This document shows positions 48,099-59,900 of a stretch of 64,000 nucleotides of DNA, piece by piece. Under the pieces are notes generated by a model, which worked only from the letters and a program-made list of their open reading frames with translations, was not told the origin of the DNA and did not search any database. Position 1 is the first letter of the stretch. Each line of letters opens with the position of its first letter. This DNA comes from Cryptomeria japonica. Its lineage: Eukaryota; Streptophyta; Pinopsida; Cupressales; Cupressaceae. The DNA lies in NCBI RefSeq assembly GCF_030272615.1, contig NC_081409.1, positions 912,887,840-912,951,839 on the forward strand. The letters are read 5' to 3'. Both the position numbers and the translations under genes were made by a program.

Positions 48099-49206
48099 TG
48101 TTGGCATTTTTGATGTTTATGTTGTGATTGTCATTGATGGACACACACTTGCATTGAGATCCTCTTTATATGTATATGGTAAAGCACAACTGGTATTTGT
48201 TCCAACTGGTATGTTGTATTATAGTCTTTAGACTATTGATGTTTTGCAGAATGTGTTTCCCGGTCTGAAGTGACATATTGACCTCAAGCAGTATGAGGGG
48301 TTAAAGCGGCATAACACATTTCTACCAGTCTTCATTTTTGTCAAACCAACAACCGACATTTTGTATGAACCGGTAGTACTTTGTGATGAGTTACCACCCA
48401 CCGATTGTTTGAAGGTGCCAATGCTGTAGCGATGCTTTTTGTGACGTATTACCTAGTATGTCCAGGTTCATTGAACCTAGGAAATTGTAATGTAATCCTA
48501 TTGGACCGACATGAAATCAGTTTCCTTTATAAGGACATCATGTCTAGGGTTTTAGGTTGTTGTTATTATTGTTGTTGCGATAGTTGATATTGTGGCTAGG
48601 GTTTAAGGTGGTTAAGGAGTTGGAGAGATTATGAATGTGTAGAAGACTAAAGTAATGCAATAAATCATTAAGAACGAGCCATCAAGGATCTAATCGAGCA
48701 GTTTGTGCTATTAGCTAGATCAAACACTTGTTGATTACTCACATCTTTGACAAGTTTGTATCCCTTAACCGAGTAGGCCCAAAAGCCTCTTGAAAATCCT
48801 CTAACAAGGTGGTTCACATCTGTGAATCTAAAATCCTCTAGCAAGGTAGTCTTTAATCAGACTTGTCTCCTAATAGAGATTGAGATTCCTAACAGGATCT
48901 TTTTTGGTAAAGAACGTTGTAAGACCTTAACCAGTCCGACCTTAACCGGTCTGGTTCCTATTCTACAGATAGTGACTTGTGAGTTCCATCTCATTGTGGT
49001 TTTTCCCATTTGGGTTTCCACGTCAAAATATCTTGTCTTATGGTGTTTTTTCTTCTGTGGGAAAATGCATTATTAGCTATTTGGTTTGCATGTTTGTTAA
49101 CTTGTTTGTCTGTTAACTATTTTACCAGTTTACTGCTAGTCTTGTAAAGTGTTTTAGTGCGAAGATTTTTGGCATACTAATTCACCCCCCTTCTTAGTAT
49201 TCATTA
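48099..49206 (+). repeat. Co3 3' LTR
   Basis: Same landmarks as the 5' LTR, flanked by GTTTA at 49207-49211. TATA box at 48526-48532. Confidence 0.95.
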
Positions 49207-49480
49207 GTTTATACTTATTCCTATCACAAAATCAACATGCAATCTAGTATTTATAAACTATACTTGTTAGCCCACAATCATTTCTCCACCAAATTACATT
49301 TTAAATTTGAATTTATATAGGGCAAAAATATTTATAATTCTAGTGCCTTAATAATTTGAGTTGGTAGTTGAGCATGACTATGGGGTTCTTAGTAACAAGT
49401 TCATGAAGTCCACAAACAAATATTATATTATCATGGTGTTGGTAGATGATACTTCCTATCGTAGAGATATGCAAGCTTCT
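49207..49480. repeat. Repeat copy C, second part
   Basis: Continues copy C after Co3: the text from TATACTTATTCCTATCAC to ATCATGGTGTTGGTAGATGATAC follows copies A and B. Similarity fades near 49480. Confidence 0.7.
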
Positions 49481-50845
49481 TATTCAATTAGTAGAGAAGA
49501 ATCATGGTTTGTGATTCAAGTTGTAGATCCCATATACATTGATAGAGTGTTCTTAGTAGATCAAATCTGACTGATGGTACAATCTAAGTTAGGTCCACAC
49601 AAGTCCTATCTTATCTATAATTGAGGTTGGTGCCTTGTTATATAAGTTGGTGATTAGTTCTTGTATTTGGGAATTGGTGGCTCCTGTAGGTTGATGCTTG
49701 CAAATTCATTGTATGGGGATTGGTGTCTGTGAGGGTTGGTGCCCATAAAAATTTGTAAGTTTCATATTTCATCATGAGGCTAGATTTGGATAGTGTTGAT
49801 GTGTCTTTTGTACATGACCAAACACAAAATAAAATACCTAAAGGTACCTTATCCTCTCTTGAATAAAGCTTCTCTGAATGCTGAAGATTTCGCAGAACGA
49901 TCAATTGGAGCAGCTCCAAGGTTTTGATATGTAGGTTCTCTACTTGTGGATAAGCACCAGTGGTCATTGTGTTTGTTGTTTCATCAAGGGGCCTTACGTA
50001 CTTTCTAAGAAAGATTGTTCTTGCAATTACTTTTCAATGAGGAAACTGGATTTTCCTAATACTAATTAATGTTTCAAAAAGGGGCAAAAGATAGGGGATT
50101 CGAGAGGGCTATATTAAAATAGGCCTAAGAATGACTAAATGGAGAGTGATCTTGGTGAAACTCTACCAATCTTAGTAATGCCAAAGAACAACAACTCTAC
50201 TAGAATTGGTGTGATCTTCTAAGGGAATTCAATGATTTTCGAATCATTAATGAAAATAGATACTATCAATAAGATACATACCAATATCCTAAATAATGAT
50301 TAAACTCTTAAACTATTTCAATATCTCTAGTTGACCGCATAAGACACACTTACAATCAGTAAGGGGCTAGTGGTTTGGACTATGAGTTTTACCAAAAGAT
50401 CAAACACAACATTTGTCACATAATGTAACTCTAAAATCCGAGTACTATCTCCACTAAGAGTGATTCAAGAAGATAAAAAACCATGTAAAATCCACAAAGA
50501 TTGCAATAAAATACCATAACTTCAATATTTCATTGATCTCATAGAAAAATATAACAACAATTGTTCAATTATCTCCCTTCACTACTTTTATCTCTACTGC
50601 TAACAATCTTATTCTTCTTCTCTCTTTTCTAACTTTTTAAAACGAATTGAGTGAGGGCTTATATAGCACTCTCAAATACAATGAACGACCTGGATCTAAA
50701 GAAGATCAAAGGCTGAGATTTTGACACCTAAACCCTAATTACGGTTTGTTACAAAATGACCCTATTTAGATAAGTATTATCACTCCATAGCCAATAGAAA
50801 TTGGCACAAATAATGAGGAAACATAGACCAATAGGAATTGAATTG
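49481..50845 (-). mobile_element. Possible LTR or 3' end of another minus-strand retroelement
   Basis: On the minus strand, a purine tract (AAAAGATGGGG) ends the coding fragment at 50856-51401. It is followed by LTR-like sequence with CTATATAAGCCC at about 50657-50668. No partner LTR is in the window, so this rests on layout only. The left border is unclear. Confidence 0.35.
50657..50668 (-). promoter_or_regulatory. TATA-like site in the putative LTR
   Basis: Reads GCTATATAAGCC on the minus strand. Confidence 0.4.
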
Positions 50846-50855
50846 CCCCATCTTT

Positions 50856-51401
50856 TCATAACAACTTTTCATCTAGAATTTTGTTCCCTTTTCTATGTTC
50901 TAAACTGGCATATTCAATGAATCTGGACGTAGTCCCTTCGATCATTGCAATGGGAATCTCATGCAAGTTCTTCATCTGCTCTTCTAAGTGAAGGACCTGA
51001 TTAAAGGCTGCTAGAAGGGTTATCTCCCACCCTTTCTCTAGTTCTTTTGTTCTCTTGATCAAGAACATAGTAGCATAAATCTAATCTCTCTGCTTTTTTG
51101 TGATCATGTTCTCCTCTTTGCAAAAAATAACCTTGATCCTATCTTCCAATTCTTGGACATCCACATCTGTTTCAATCTCTATCCTTCTGTTAGGGATTGT
51201 ACATAATACATCAAACACCTTATCCTAAATAGGATGGATAGTATCCTCCACTCAGTTGCATCTACTATTGATGTCCTCGAATAGAACTTCCTTCATTTGG
51301 AGCAAAGTTGACCATTGTAGAAGATTATGATCTCCTCCATCAATTAGCTTTTCTTGTGGTAAAACCTGTCTTGATGTCCTTCTTGATAGTTTTGATAATT
51401 A
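50856..51401 (-). pseudogene. C-terminal fragment of an unknown retroelement ORF
   Basis: One minus-strand frame of about 180 codons ending at a natural stop at 50856. It reads QEKLIDGGDHNLLQWSTLLQ, then DVQELEDRIKVIFCKEEN, then TMFLIKRTKELEKGWEITLL and EYASLEHRKGNKILDEKLL. Three inner stops (TGA, TAG, TAG) each fit CGA-to-TGA or CAG-to-TAG. It is helical and charged, without an enzyme motif, and reminiscent in style of the C-terminal coiled coil of Co3 ORF2. The Co4 LTR abuts its upstream end, so Co4 probably inserted in this ORF. Identity unknown. Confidence 0.45.
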
Positions 51402-51411
51402 ATATAAGTAT

Positions 51412-52917
51412 AGATCCAATAGCCAACAAGATGAGAGGGGGGGGTTTGAATCATACAAACTTAATCATCCATAAAAACATCAGATTTAACCTCGGTAACA
51501 TATATATCAGTCATATAACCAAAAAATTGTCAAACATGCAAACTCAAAAGCATATGAACAATATAAACCTCATAACACCAGATTTAACATGGAAACCCAA
51601 ATAGGGAAAAACCATTGTGGGATTTCGAACCCACTAAGAAATATACTCTTCTAGAGTATGCTCGGTTAAAAGCAAATCCTGTTAAAGATTACAAACACAT
51701 TGCTAGATGTGACCCGGTTAAGGGATTTCCCTCAGATTTGTTAGGATCTTCACTTTGTTAGAAGTGATCTTGTCAAAGGATTTCAAACACTCAATCAGAA
51801 TGTCACCTTGTTAGAGAATTTACATATAAGATTGTTAAGTCCACTCAATTAAGAGATTTCCTGTCACTTTCACAAAATAACAGTAATGAAAATCTATATG
51901 CAACTTCACATCTAAAATGCTAAAGCAGATTCCTATTTGTTCAATACAATCTAGACATAGAACTAATCTTGTCTATCTGCTGGGCATCAATACTCTGTTA
52001 GAGTAATAGGTCTTCAAGCTTCTTTGCTCGGTAATCACTATGTAGCTTCCCTGTGCATACATTTGCCCACATGCATTGTTTAACAACAGTTTCCTATTTA
52101 TAAACAATTAGGTAACCGCTTAATCTCATTGATCACATTTCCCATCATCAATCATAGCCATTAGATCTTTAATCTTGTCCAGGTTCATTGTATCTTTTGA
52201 TCAGAAAATGTTTTACCCCACCTTGGAACTTGCACATTCACCTTGGAACTTGTGTTAGGGCAATGCGATTCAATCTGAGCTGTAGATCTTCATGCTGACT
52301 TTCCATTGCCTTAGATTCATTAACAAACTTCTTCCACAACTTACCAATCATTGATCCACTCCTGCTCAGTAGCTTCTTTCATTAAATATCACATGTAAAC
52401 ATTTAATGCATTCTGTTATAGCTCGGTTACAACTCGGTGAATACTAAACTTCACTCGGTAGACATTCTGTCTTCATTAACTAACAACGATAACCTTAGGG
52501 TTTACCAACTAGGTTCCTTAGGGTTTATCGACTAGGTTCTTTGCCTGATATGATAGTGTAGTATTAACCTTTACATTTTACAACATATGTGTGATGTTAA
52601 AACAATCTAAAACATCAAGATCTCATCATTGTTTGACTCGGTAGAGTTGCCCATTGAATAACTTATCCCCTTATTCATCATATTCTTTCTTGTGTATTTA
52701 CCGACTTCTTTATAATCTTCATATCATACTTCTCAAGATATGGCAACATCATACTAAATTAGAAAATCAATTTCTTGACATCAATGACAAAATAATAATA
52801 TCAAGATAGTAAAACATCTTTAATCAGTTATGTCCATAATCATCAACAACCTTCTCAATATCCTTATTGAAATGTCAACAATCTTTCATTGTCTATTATA
52901 ATGTAATATTGCCAACA
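51412..52917 (-). repeat. Co4 3' LTR
   Basis: On the minus strand it starts TGTTGGCAATATTAC (52917) and ends past a C-run at about 51433-51441; the last ~20 bp are placed by analogy with Co2 and Co3. It carries the shared GTGGTTTTTCCC motif (51588-51619) and a TTTATAAATAGG site at about 52094-52105. Confidence 0.8.
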
Positions 52918-52929
52918 ATCTCCCCCTTT
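52918..52929 (-). other. Co4 polypurine tract
   Basis: Minus strand AAAGGGGGAGAT directly before the LTR; identical to the PPT of Co3. Confidence 0.92.
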
Positions 52930-53375
52930 GGCATTGATGGCAAAACCAATTGATTTGACTTGTAAAAGAGTCGGATTGCTGTGATTCTAAAATGCTTGAA
53001 ATGCTCTCCCCCATACATTAGACTTCTCTTCTGTTTTCAGTCTTTATTTCAATATGTAGTCTTCTCTTAGTCTTCTCCCCCTTAGGTCTTCTCCCCCATT
53101 GGTAGGTCTTCTCCCCCTTTGACAACAATGCCAAAAGGGAAAGAACTAAAACATAATTTCTTTCTGTAAGAAGTTATTTCCTACTGTTTGTGTATCAACT
53201 GAGTCTCGGTCAGAGCATTTGTCTTCAATTCCTATTCTCTATATCATTCTTTGTATAATTCAAGTAATAATTCCAGTACACTTTCAGAAAAATATTCTAA
53301 AGTGTATCACTCCAGCATCAACTCCCCAAAAGATATTCAATAGAGTCATCGAAGTGATGCTTTCACCAAACTTGG
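52930..53375 (-). other. Co4 3' untranslated part
   Basis: Between the RNase H stop and the PPT. Several GGGGGAGAAG purine tracts on the minus strand (53020-53120); otherwise featureless. Confidence 0.7.
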
Positions 53376-54962
53376 TCAGTGAGTAGAAGATAGGGGTAGG
53401 ACCCCTAACTTACTTCTGAGATATTCAAAAGTGTCCTTTTGTAGTGGCTTAGTGAAGATATCAGCTATTTGCTCCTTTGTGTTAACATATTCCAACACCA
53501 CTTTCTTCTCTTGAGCTTCTTCTCTAAGATAATGATATTTGATAGATATGTGCTTTGTCTTAGAGTGCATAACAAGATTCTTTGAAATATTAATGGCACT
53601 AGTATTGTCACAGAATATAGTTACTGGCTCGGTAACTTTCTCATTTATACTTTCCAACAGTTGTTTGATCCATGCAATGTTGGTGCAATTCAGTGCTGCA
53701 ACAACATATTTAGCTTCGGCTGTTGACTGAGAAACACATCCTTGTTTCTTGCTAAGCCAACTCACTAGTCTTTCTCCTAAGAAGAAAGCTCCTCCACTTG
53801 TGCTTTTCCTGTCATCAATGTTGCCTGCCCAATCAACATTAGTATAAACTTTCAAATCAAAATTATTTCCTTTATGATATATTAAGCCATAATCTTCAGT
53901 GCATTTCAAGTATCTGAAAATTCTTTTGATTGCTGTCATGTGTATTTCCTTAGGATCTGCACAGAATCTTGCAACAATACCTACTGCATGTGTTATATCT
54001 GGCCTGCTGTTAACAACATATTGTAGTTTTCCAATCATGGATCGGTAGAGTGTCTCATCAATAGATGTAGATTCATCATTCTTTGATAGTTTACAGCTGG
54101 TAGTCATAGGAGTACTTACTAGTTTTGAATCTTCCATTCCAAATTTCTTCAAGATTTCCTTTATGTACTTGGATTGAGTAATGAAAATCTCATTTTTCAT
54201 TTGCAGTATCTGTAAACCTATAAAATACTTTATCTCACCGATTAATGACATCTCAAATTCTTTGCTCATTTCATTTCCAAAGTTCTTGCATAAATAGTCA
54301 TTTCCACAAAATATAATATCATCAACAAATATGGCTGAGATTAGTATTCCATTTTCATCATTCTTCTTGTACATGTTGCTGTTCTCACTTGTCCTTATAA
54401 AACCAATCTTAATCAAATAAGAGTGCAATCTTTCATACCATGCTCTAGGTACTTGTTTCAGACCATATAAAGCTTTGTTCAATTTACATACCTGATCTTT
54501 ATTATTGTCTTCAACAAATCCTTCAGGTTGTTCAATGAAAACTTCTTCTTCTAATATTCCATTTAGAAATGCAGATTTGACATCCATTTGATATACCTTG
54601 AAGTTCTTGAAAGCAACATATGCCAAAAATGTTCTTACTCCTTCAAATCTAGCAACAGGTGCAAAAGTCTCACCATAATCAATTCCTTCTTTTTGGGCAT
54701 AACCTTTGCAAACTAGTCTTGCTTTATTCCGAATGACCTCACCTTTTTCATTTAGCTTGTTTCTGAAGATCCACTTTGTACTGATTGTATTTTTGTTCTT
54801 TGGTCTTGGGACCAGTGTCCATGTGTCATTCTTCTTGATTTGATCAATTTCTTCTATCATAGCATTTATCCAATCTTCACTGTTAAATGCCTCTTTCACT
54901 ATTCTCAGTTCAAATTCAGATATCAAACATGTGTTCTGTCTCAGTTTTTTCCTTGTCATCAC
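53376..54962 (-). CDS. Co4 RT and RNase H, open 528 codons
   Basis: Polymerase end of a copia polyprotein. Residues from the Met at 54962: RT entry [40 protein letters not shown] (83-90), [12 protein letters not shown] (126-137), [13 protein letters not shown], an active site reading FVDD (212-215), then GLQI and [17 protein letters not shown]. RNase H keeps all three acidic positions (VDWAGN, AEAKY, CDNTSAI) and ends [21 protein letters not shown]. This part is intact, but a TAG near 54988 and further stops and dead residues in the integrase upstream mean it is only a piece of a broken polyprotein. The start Met is internal. Confidence 0.9.
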   Translation of the reverse strand: MMTRKKLRQNTCLISEFELRIVKEAFNSEDWINAMIEEIDQIKKNDTWTLVPRPKNKNTISTKWIFRNKLNEKGEVIRNKARLVCKGYAQKEGIDYGETFAPVARFEGVRTFLAYVAFKNFKVYQMDVKSAFLNGILEEEVFIEQPEGFVEDNNKDQVCKLNKALYGLKQVPRAWYERLHSYLIKIGFIRTSENSNMYKKNDENGILISAIFVDDIIFCGNDYLCKNFGNEMSKEFEMSLIGEIKYFIGLQILQMKNEIFITQSKYIKEILKKFGMEDSKLVSTPMTTSCKLSKNDESTSIDETLYRSMIGKLQYVVNSRPDITHAVGIVARFCADPKEIHMTAIKRIFRYLKCTEDYGLIYHKGNNFDLKVYTNVDWAGNIDDRKSTSGGAFFLGERLVSWLSKKQGCVSQSTAEAKYVVAALNCTNIAWIKQLLESINEKVTEPVTIFCDNTSAINISKNLVMHSKTKHISIKYHYLREEAQEKKVVLEYVNTKEQIADIFTKPLQKDTFEYLRSKLGVLPLSSTH

Positions 54963-55017
54963 TGGATCATCCTTATCTCCTATAATCTAACTTGGTGCAT
55001 TTTTTCTTTTGACATAC

Positions 55018-56229
55018 TGTAAAGCGGAAAATTGTGATCGAACCCTAGTTGCTCTCCCCTCTTCCAACTCTAAGGAGAGAGAAGGGAGATTCACTAGGGT
55101 TGATGGTTTTCACTTAGGGGAGAGACTTTACATTCAAAAGAGGGGTTGAAACCCACAAGATCCAATCCCACACAATGCAAGATTGGATGCTAAATGTGTT
55201 TCAAGGGTTAAGAAAGCAAGGCTACCCTCTTTTGTAAAGAATGTTGATAGAAGAATTAAGCTAGGAATGCATAGAAAGTGACAAAGATTCGCTTATAAAC
55301 TGAGATAGGGATATAGGATGAAGCTGCGGACCTGGAATTAGCAGTAAAATGTCGATACGGCACTGTCCTGCAAATTTGAGCAAAAGTTGACGGGACGATG
55401 GCGCCCGACGTGCACACGGTCCTTCGAAAAATCCGCGAAATGAAGGGGGATCTGTTTGTCTCTGCACAAGGATTCCAGATCTTCAATTTTAGCCGCGTAC
55501 CTGCAACCTACACACAGAAAAGCGAAGATGATTGGGGGGTTAGGGATTAGGGGTTTGCCTTTAGGTCAAACCCCGGTTTTGGAATTAACCAAGAAATGAG
55601 AAATGCTGTAAATGTAATGTAAAACAAGTACTAATACCTTGTTGTAAGGATGTTTGTATCCTTATGTGCGAAGGTATAGATGTTGTTGTTTGTTGTATTG
55701 TTGTATGTTGTATGTAGCATGTAGTATGTGATCTCCTCTTCAATGGTTGAATCCTTGTCTTGAATGCAACACTTAGCCTTGAATGGAGACTTAGAATGAT
55801 CAATTGCTTGAAAGAATGCTTGAATGCTTGAGTATAGTTTCCACGCTTTTTCCCTCATATCCAATGAAAGAGGAAAATGTAGTTTATATACTTGTCAATT
55901 AGGGCTGATAGATTGATTTTCCCGACCTTAGGCCGACCAGGAAAGATAATTTTCCAATTTGCAAACATAAAGACCCGAAGTCCAAAAGAGACCGGGCCCA
56001 AAATAGGAACCAGGGACCAAGGCGCTGGGCGCCATGGTCCTGGGGGGCGCCCTGGTCCCACCTCCAGGACAGCAGGGTGCAAAGGAGGTTCAGGCCAGGG
56101 TGCAAGAAAATGCAGTTTTTGGTGTCATAATCAGGTTTCGGGGTCTCCATTCAGGTTGCGTGTTGCGTCACCATCGTGAAGACAAAAATGCAGTCGAAAT
56201 TGCAAGTGTCACAATTTTAGGATGCTACA
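55018..56229 (-). repeat. Gy3 3' LTR
   Basis: Plus-strand ends TGTAAAGCGG and GATGCTACA. It contains a minus-strand TATATAAAC site at about 55882-55890, a GC-rich block with repeated GGGCGCC (56020-56065), and one copy of the GGCGC-N-GTGCACACGG module near 55400. Confidence 0.95.
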
Positions 56230-56244
56230 TTTAGCCCCCACTTT
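56230..56244 (-). other. Gy3 polypurine tract
   Basis: Minus strand AAAGTGGGGGCTAAA directly before the 3' LTR. Confidence 0.85.
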
Positions 56245-56972
56245 AGCGGGAGTATAGGCGTATGCTCATACTTCCGGTAAAGTACAAGGAAACAACATTG
56301 AAAAACTTTCACCACGTCAAGGAGGCAAGATACACCAAGCCCCCAGTGGACTAAGGATCTTACGACTTCGATTGACAAAGTAAAAGGGAAGATCACGAGG
56401 GAGAACCATGACTGTCAGTAGCAAGGTTCCGTCACTATGAGTCATGCAAGAAAGATATCAAAAATTTTCAAGCCAAGGCTAAATTTGCCAAGAAATTTTC
56501 AAGTATCTTGAAAAGATATGAACGGGATGTATGCCCCCCTACGTTAAAGCGATCGCACACGCCTCACCGGGGGTGATTGCTTTAAGGTAGTGATACATAT
56601 AAGAATGAGAAAGGAAAGGAGCACGTTATCACAAGGATTTAGCCCCCAAGTGTGAGATAAGCCCAAGGATAATAGACACAAAACACAAAGCACAAGGTGA
56701 CTTCGCTTTCCTCGGGGTCAGTATGCTGTATGATTATTCATGTATATCATATGTATGTATGCATAATTGTTCTTCATTCCCCAATCAAGGAAGGTCACCT
56801 AGAAGAAGGGAACACATGTGTCTTTTGAGTCAACATGAGAGAGACCAAGAGATCTCAATGTTTTGCATCGTCCTCAAGTAGACAACACTAAGGACAACAA
56901 ATAGAAGAATGAGAATAACATATATAAGAAGTAACAAAAGAGAGGGGGAGAGAATCTGCTATGCTAATGAAA
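56245..56972 (-). other. Gy3 3' non-coding region
   Basis: About 730 bp from the ORF stop to the PPT; no ORF and no pol remnant. Several other GGGGGC purine tracts on the minus strand. Confidence 0.65.
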
Positions 56973-59900
56973 CTAGTCTAGCACGTCATCTACCCCCCGA
57001 TCTTGCTGATCAATGTTTCGGGAAGGTAGGGAACACGCTAGAGGAGGAACATCCAACACAGCAGATGGAGCTATCACAAGATCCAAACAAGGGCTATGTT
57101 CATGTTCCAAGCCACGTTGTTCTTGTCTAGGAGCTAGGATAAGTGCTTTAGAAAATTCGTTAGATAAATGGTTATCAACATCAACATATTCATATTCACT
57201 ATCAGAATGAACAGGAGTAACATTTTCATCATGAATAACATTTTCATCTATATCATCATCAAGATTTATAAAAATAGGATCTTTGACTCGCACAGGATCA
57301 AGACCATCATGCATCTTATGTTTAGGAGATTTCGGCTCAATCGTCGGCTGAGGAGAAAATGGAATAATGCTTGTTGAAGGTGTTTTTGGGGATTGCAAAG
57401 TTTGAGCTCTAAGACGACGCTTTCGTCGGCGTTCACGTGCAGAACGATTTCGTCTAGTCTTAGTAGGAAGTTGAGAAGATTGAGGAGGAGGAATGTTCTC
57501 ATCCTTATCACTTGGGTGTTTAGGTTGTGGTCTCTTAGGTTGAACAATAGGAGAAGAGGAAGGTCTCTTCTCTCTATAAAAGGAAGGAGGAGGAACTACT
57601 CCATATAAAGGAGGAATTTTTGGTTTAGGAAGGAGACCAAGTCCATCATGACGAGGAGGGATAGGTCTGCTTTTAGGAAGTTTATTAATCATAGGCATAG
57701 TCACATCCATAGGAATGGGTTGGGAATCTTCTTGAGGAAAGACATTAGTTTTATCTTTCAAAGGAAGAACTTCCTTCTCAAGAATGATAGGAATGTCAAG
57801 TTTGGGTGTTCTAGGTTCACTTAGAGATAGGATCATATCTGTTTTCCACTTTTGATAAGATTTAAAAAGATGATCACTTCGTGGAGGAAGAGATTGGAAT
57901 TGTTTAGGCCAAAAGTAATCAAGAGGAACGCTAGAAGTTCTTTCAGCTGGTTTAAAGAGACTGTGATTGATAGTAACAACTTCACCATTATGGGGAAATT
58001 TCAAACACTTGTGAATAGGAGAAGCAATAGCTTTTATGGAAGATAGCCAAGGATAGCCTAGCTTCACACGAAATTGTTCGGATGATGGAATAATAGCAAA
58101 GTTCACATCAAGGGATTTGTTACGGACCTCAATAGGTAATGTAATAGAACCAATTGCAGGAGAAGAAAATGCATCAAATAATTTCACAACCACATCTGTT
58201 TTGTCATAGATAACTTGATTCAATTGCAAAGTAAAAAGGAATTCTTCAGTAATGACATTAACCATGCAAGAAGGATCAATAAGCACTCCACGACAAGGTG
58301 TATTTTTGACTTTTGCAACTATATATAAAGGACCATCAGGTGCCCTGATAGTTTCACTGGAATCAAATGTGATGGAAGGTTCTTTAGGTTTTTCTTGCTG
58401 CTCTACAAAGTTAATCACATTCGGAGTCATAGACACAAGATCATCAGGTGAGACAGAGGAATCAGTAGTATCAATCGCATTAGAGGTATGAGAAGGCAAT
58501 GGATCAGTAAAAATATGAAGATTTTGGTTAGGAAGAGCTACAGATTTGTTGCCTTTATCATTCACGCTAGAAATAGAGATAGTATTATTATCAATCAAAT
58601 CTTGAATTTTCCCCTTTAAAGCAAAACATTTTTCAGTATCATGCCCAGGTTGACGATGAAATTGACAAAAAGATTTGTTATCAAAATAAGGTGAAGTAAT
58701 CTTTGCAGGATCAATTTGCCTTATAGGAGGAAGAGTAAGCACATTTTGTTCCAATAACTTATTCATAATACTATGCAATGATTCATTCAAAGGAGTAAAC
58801 TTTCTTTCTTTCCTGAAAAACTTAGAAATAGGAGACACACCTGATGCTGCATTCACATTGTTGTTGATGATGTTTTCATTGAATTTAATGGACTCTCTGT
58901 TCGGTTTAAACTTCCCAAATGGTTGTTGACTACTATCACCCTTATCACTCGGAGCCATAGGATGTGATTGTTCCATTTGACTCACAGTCAGTTGATAATT
59001 GTGAAGAGTTGCGCACAACTGTTGGAAAGAAGTAAACTCAGAAAACAGGAGTTTTTCTCTAATGTCTTTTTGTAAATTAGAAATAAAGATTCTTTGAATA
59101 TCATTGTCAGGCACTGGAAAAGAAATTTGAGCATACAAATGCTTATATCTACCAATGAAATCAGTCACTTTTTCTTTAACACCTTGTTTACAATGCATTA
59201 AATCAATCAAAGTAACTTTAGGACTTATATTGTTTTGAAATTGTTGAATGAAAGCATTTGCAAGTTGTTCGAAAGAAGTAATAGAATAGGAAGGCAACGA
59301 GAAATACCATTGTAGGGCTTTGTCTCTTAATGTTCTAGTAAACAGTTTTGCAAGCAACCTTTGGTCATAAGCAAAATCAGTACATATTGTTTGAAAGGTC
59401 TTAACATGTGTTAGAGGATCACCCTTACCATTATAAAGCTCCAAATGTGGAATTTCAACATGTTTAGGGGGGATAGCTTGAACAATGTCAAGAGAAAGTG
59501 GGCTCGCAACGTCAAATGTGGGCACACTAAACTTAGATTGATTCATAGAGGCAATTTGTTGTTGTAAAGAAGAGACAGTTTGTGCAAGATTGTTAATGGT
59601 CGCTTCAGTCGAAGAGTTCATATTAGACGTGTTAGATTGTGATGGAGGTGTTATGTTATTGAAAGAAGGTAGAGAGTAAGGTGGTGGGACACTATGATAG
59701 TTAGTCATAGGAGATGATTGGAAAGGAGGAACACTACAAGGAGGAATGGAATGGTTAAACGAGTTGCCCCCTTGCGTCATGTTCATTTGTGGAGATGTAA
59801 TAGGAACACTCATTGAAGGAATGAATGAAGAAGTTGGATTGAATGAAGGAAGAGGGTTAATTGAAGAAGAGGGATTGCCCCCATGACTAGTGATCATAGG

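Larger units (their letters stand above)
41554..49206 (+). mobile_element. Co3: copia-type element without pol, with a novel second ORF
   Basis: 7.65 kb. LTRs 41554-42662 and 48099-49206 (1,109 and 1,108 bp, about 3 percent apart by eye), TSD GTTTA at 41549-41553 and 49207-49211, PBS for initiator tRNA-Met, and PPT AAAGGGGGAGAT. LTR and PPT style link it to the SIRE-like Co2 and Co4. Inside are ORF1 (coiled coil plus zinc knuckles, a gag C-terminal part) and ORF2 (1,118 codons, unknown). No protease, integrase, RT or RNase H motif occurs. The last LTR ends TTA in place of TCA, a likely point change. Confidence 0.93.

Noticed and set aside
55256..55486. Short ORFs within the Gy3 LTRs (also 61821-62051)
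   Set aside because: They repeat in both LTRs only because the LTRs are copies; no protein family seen.
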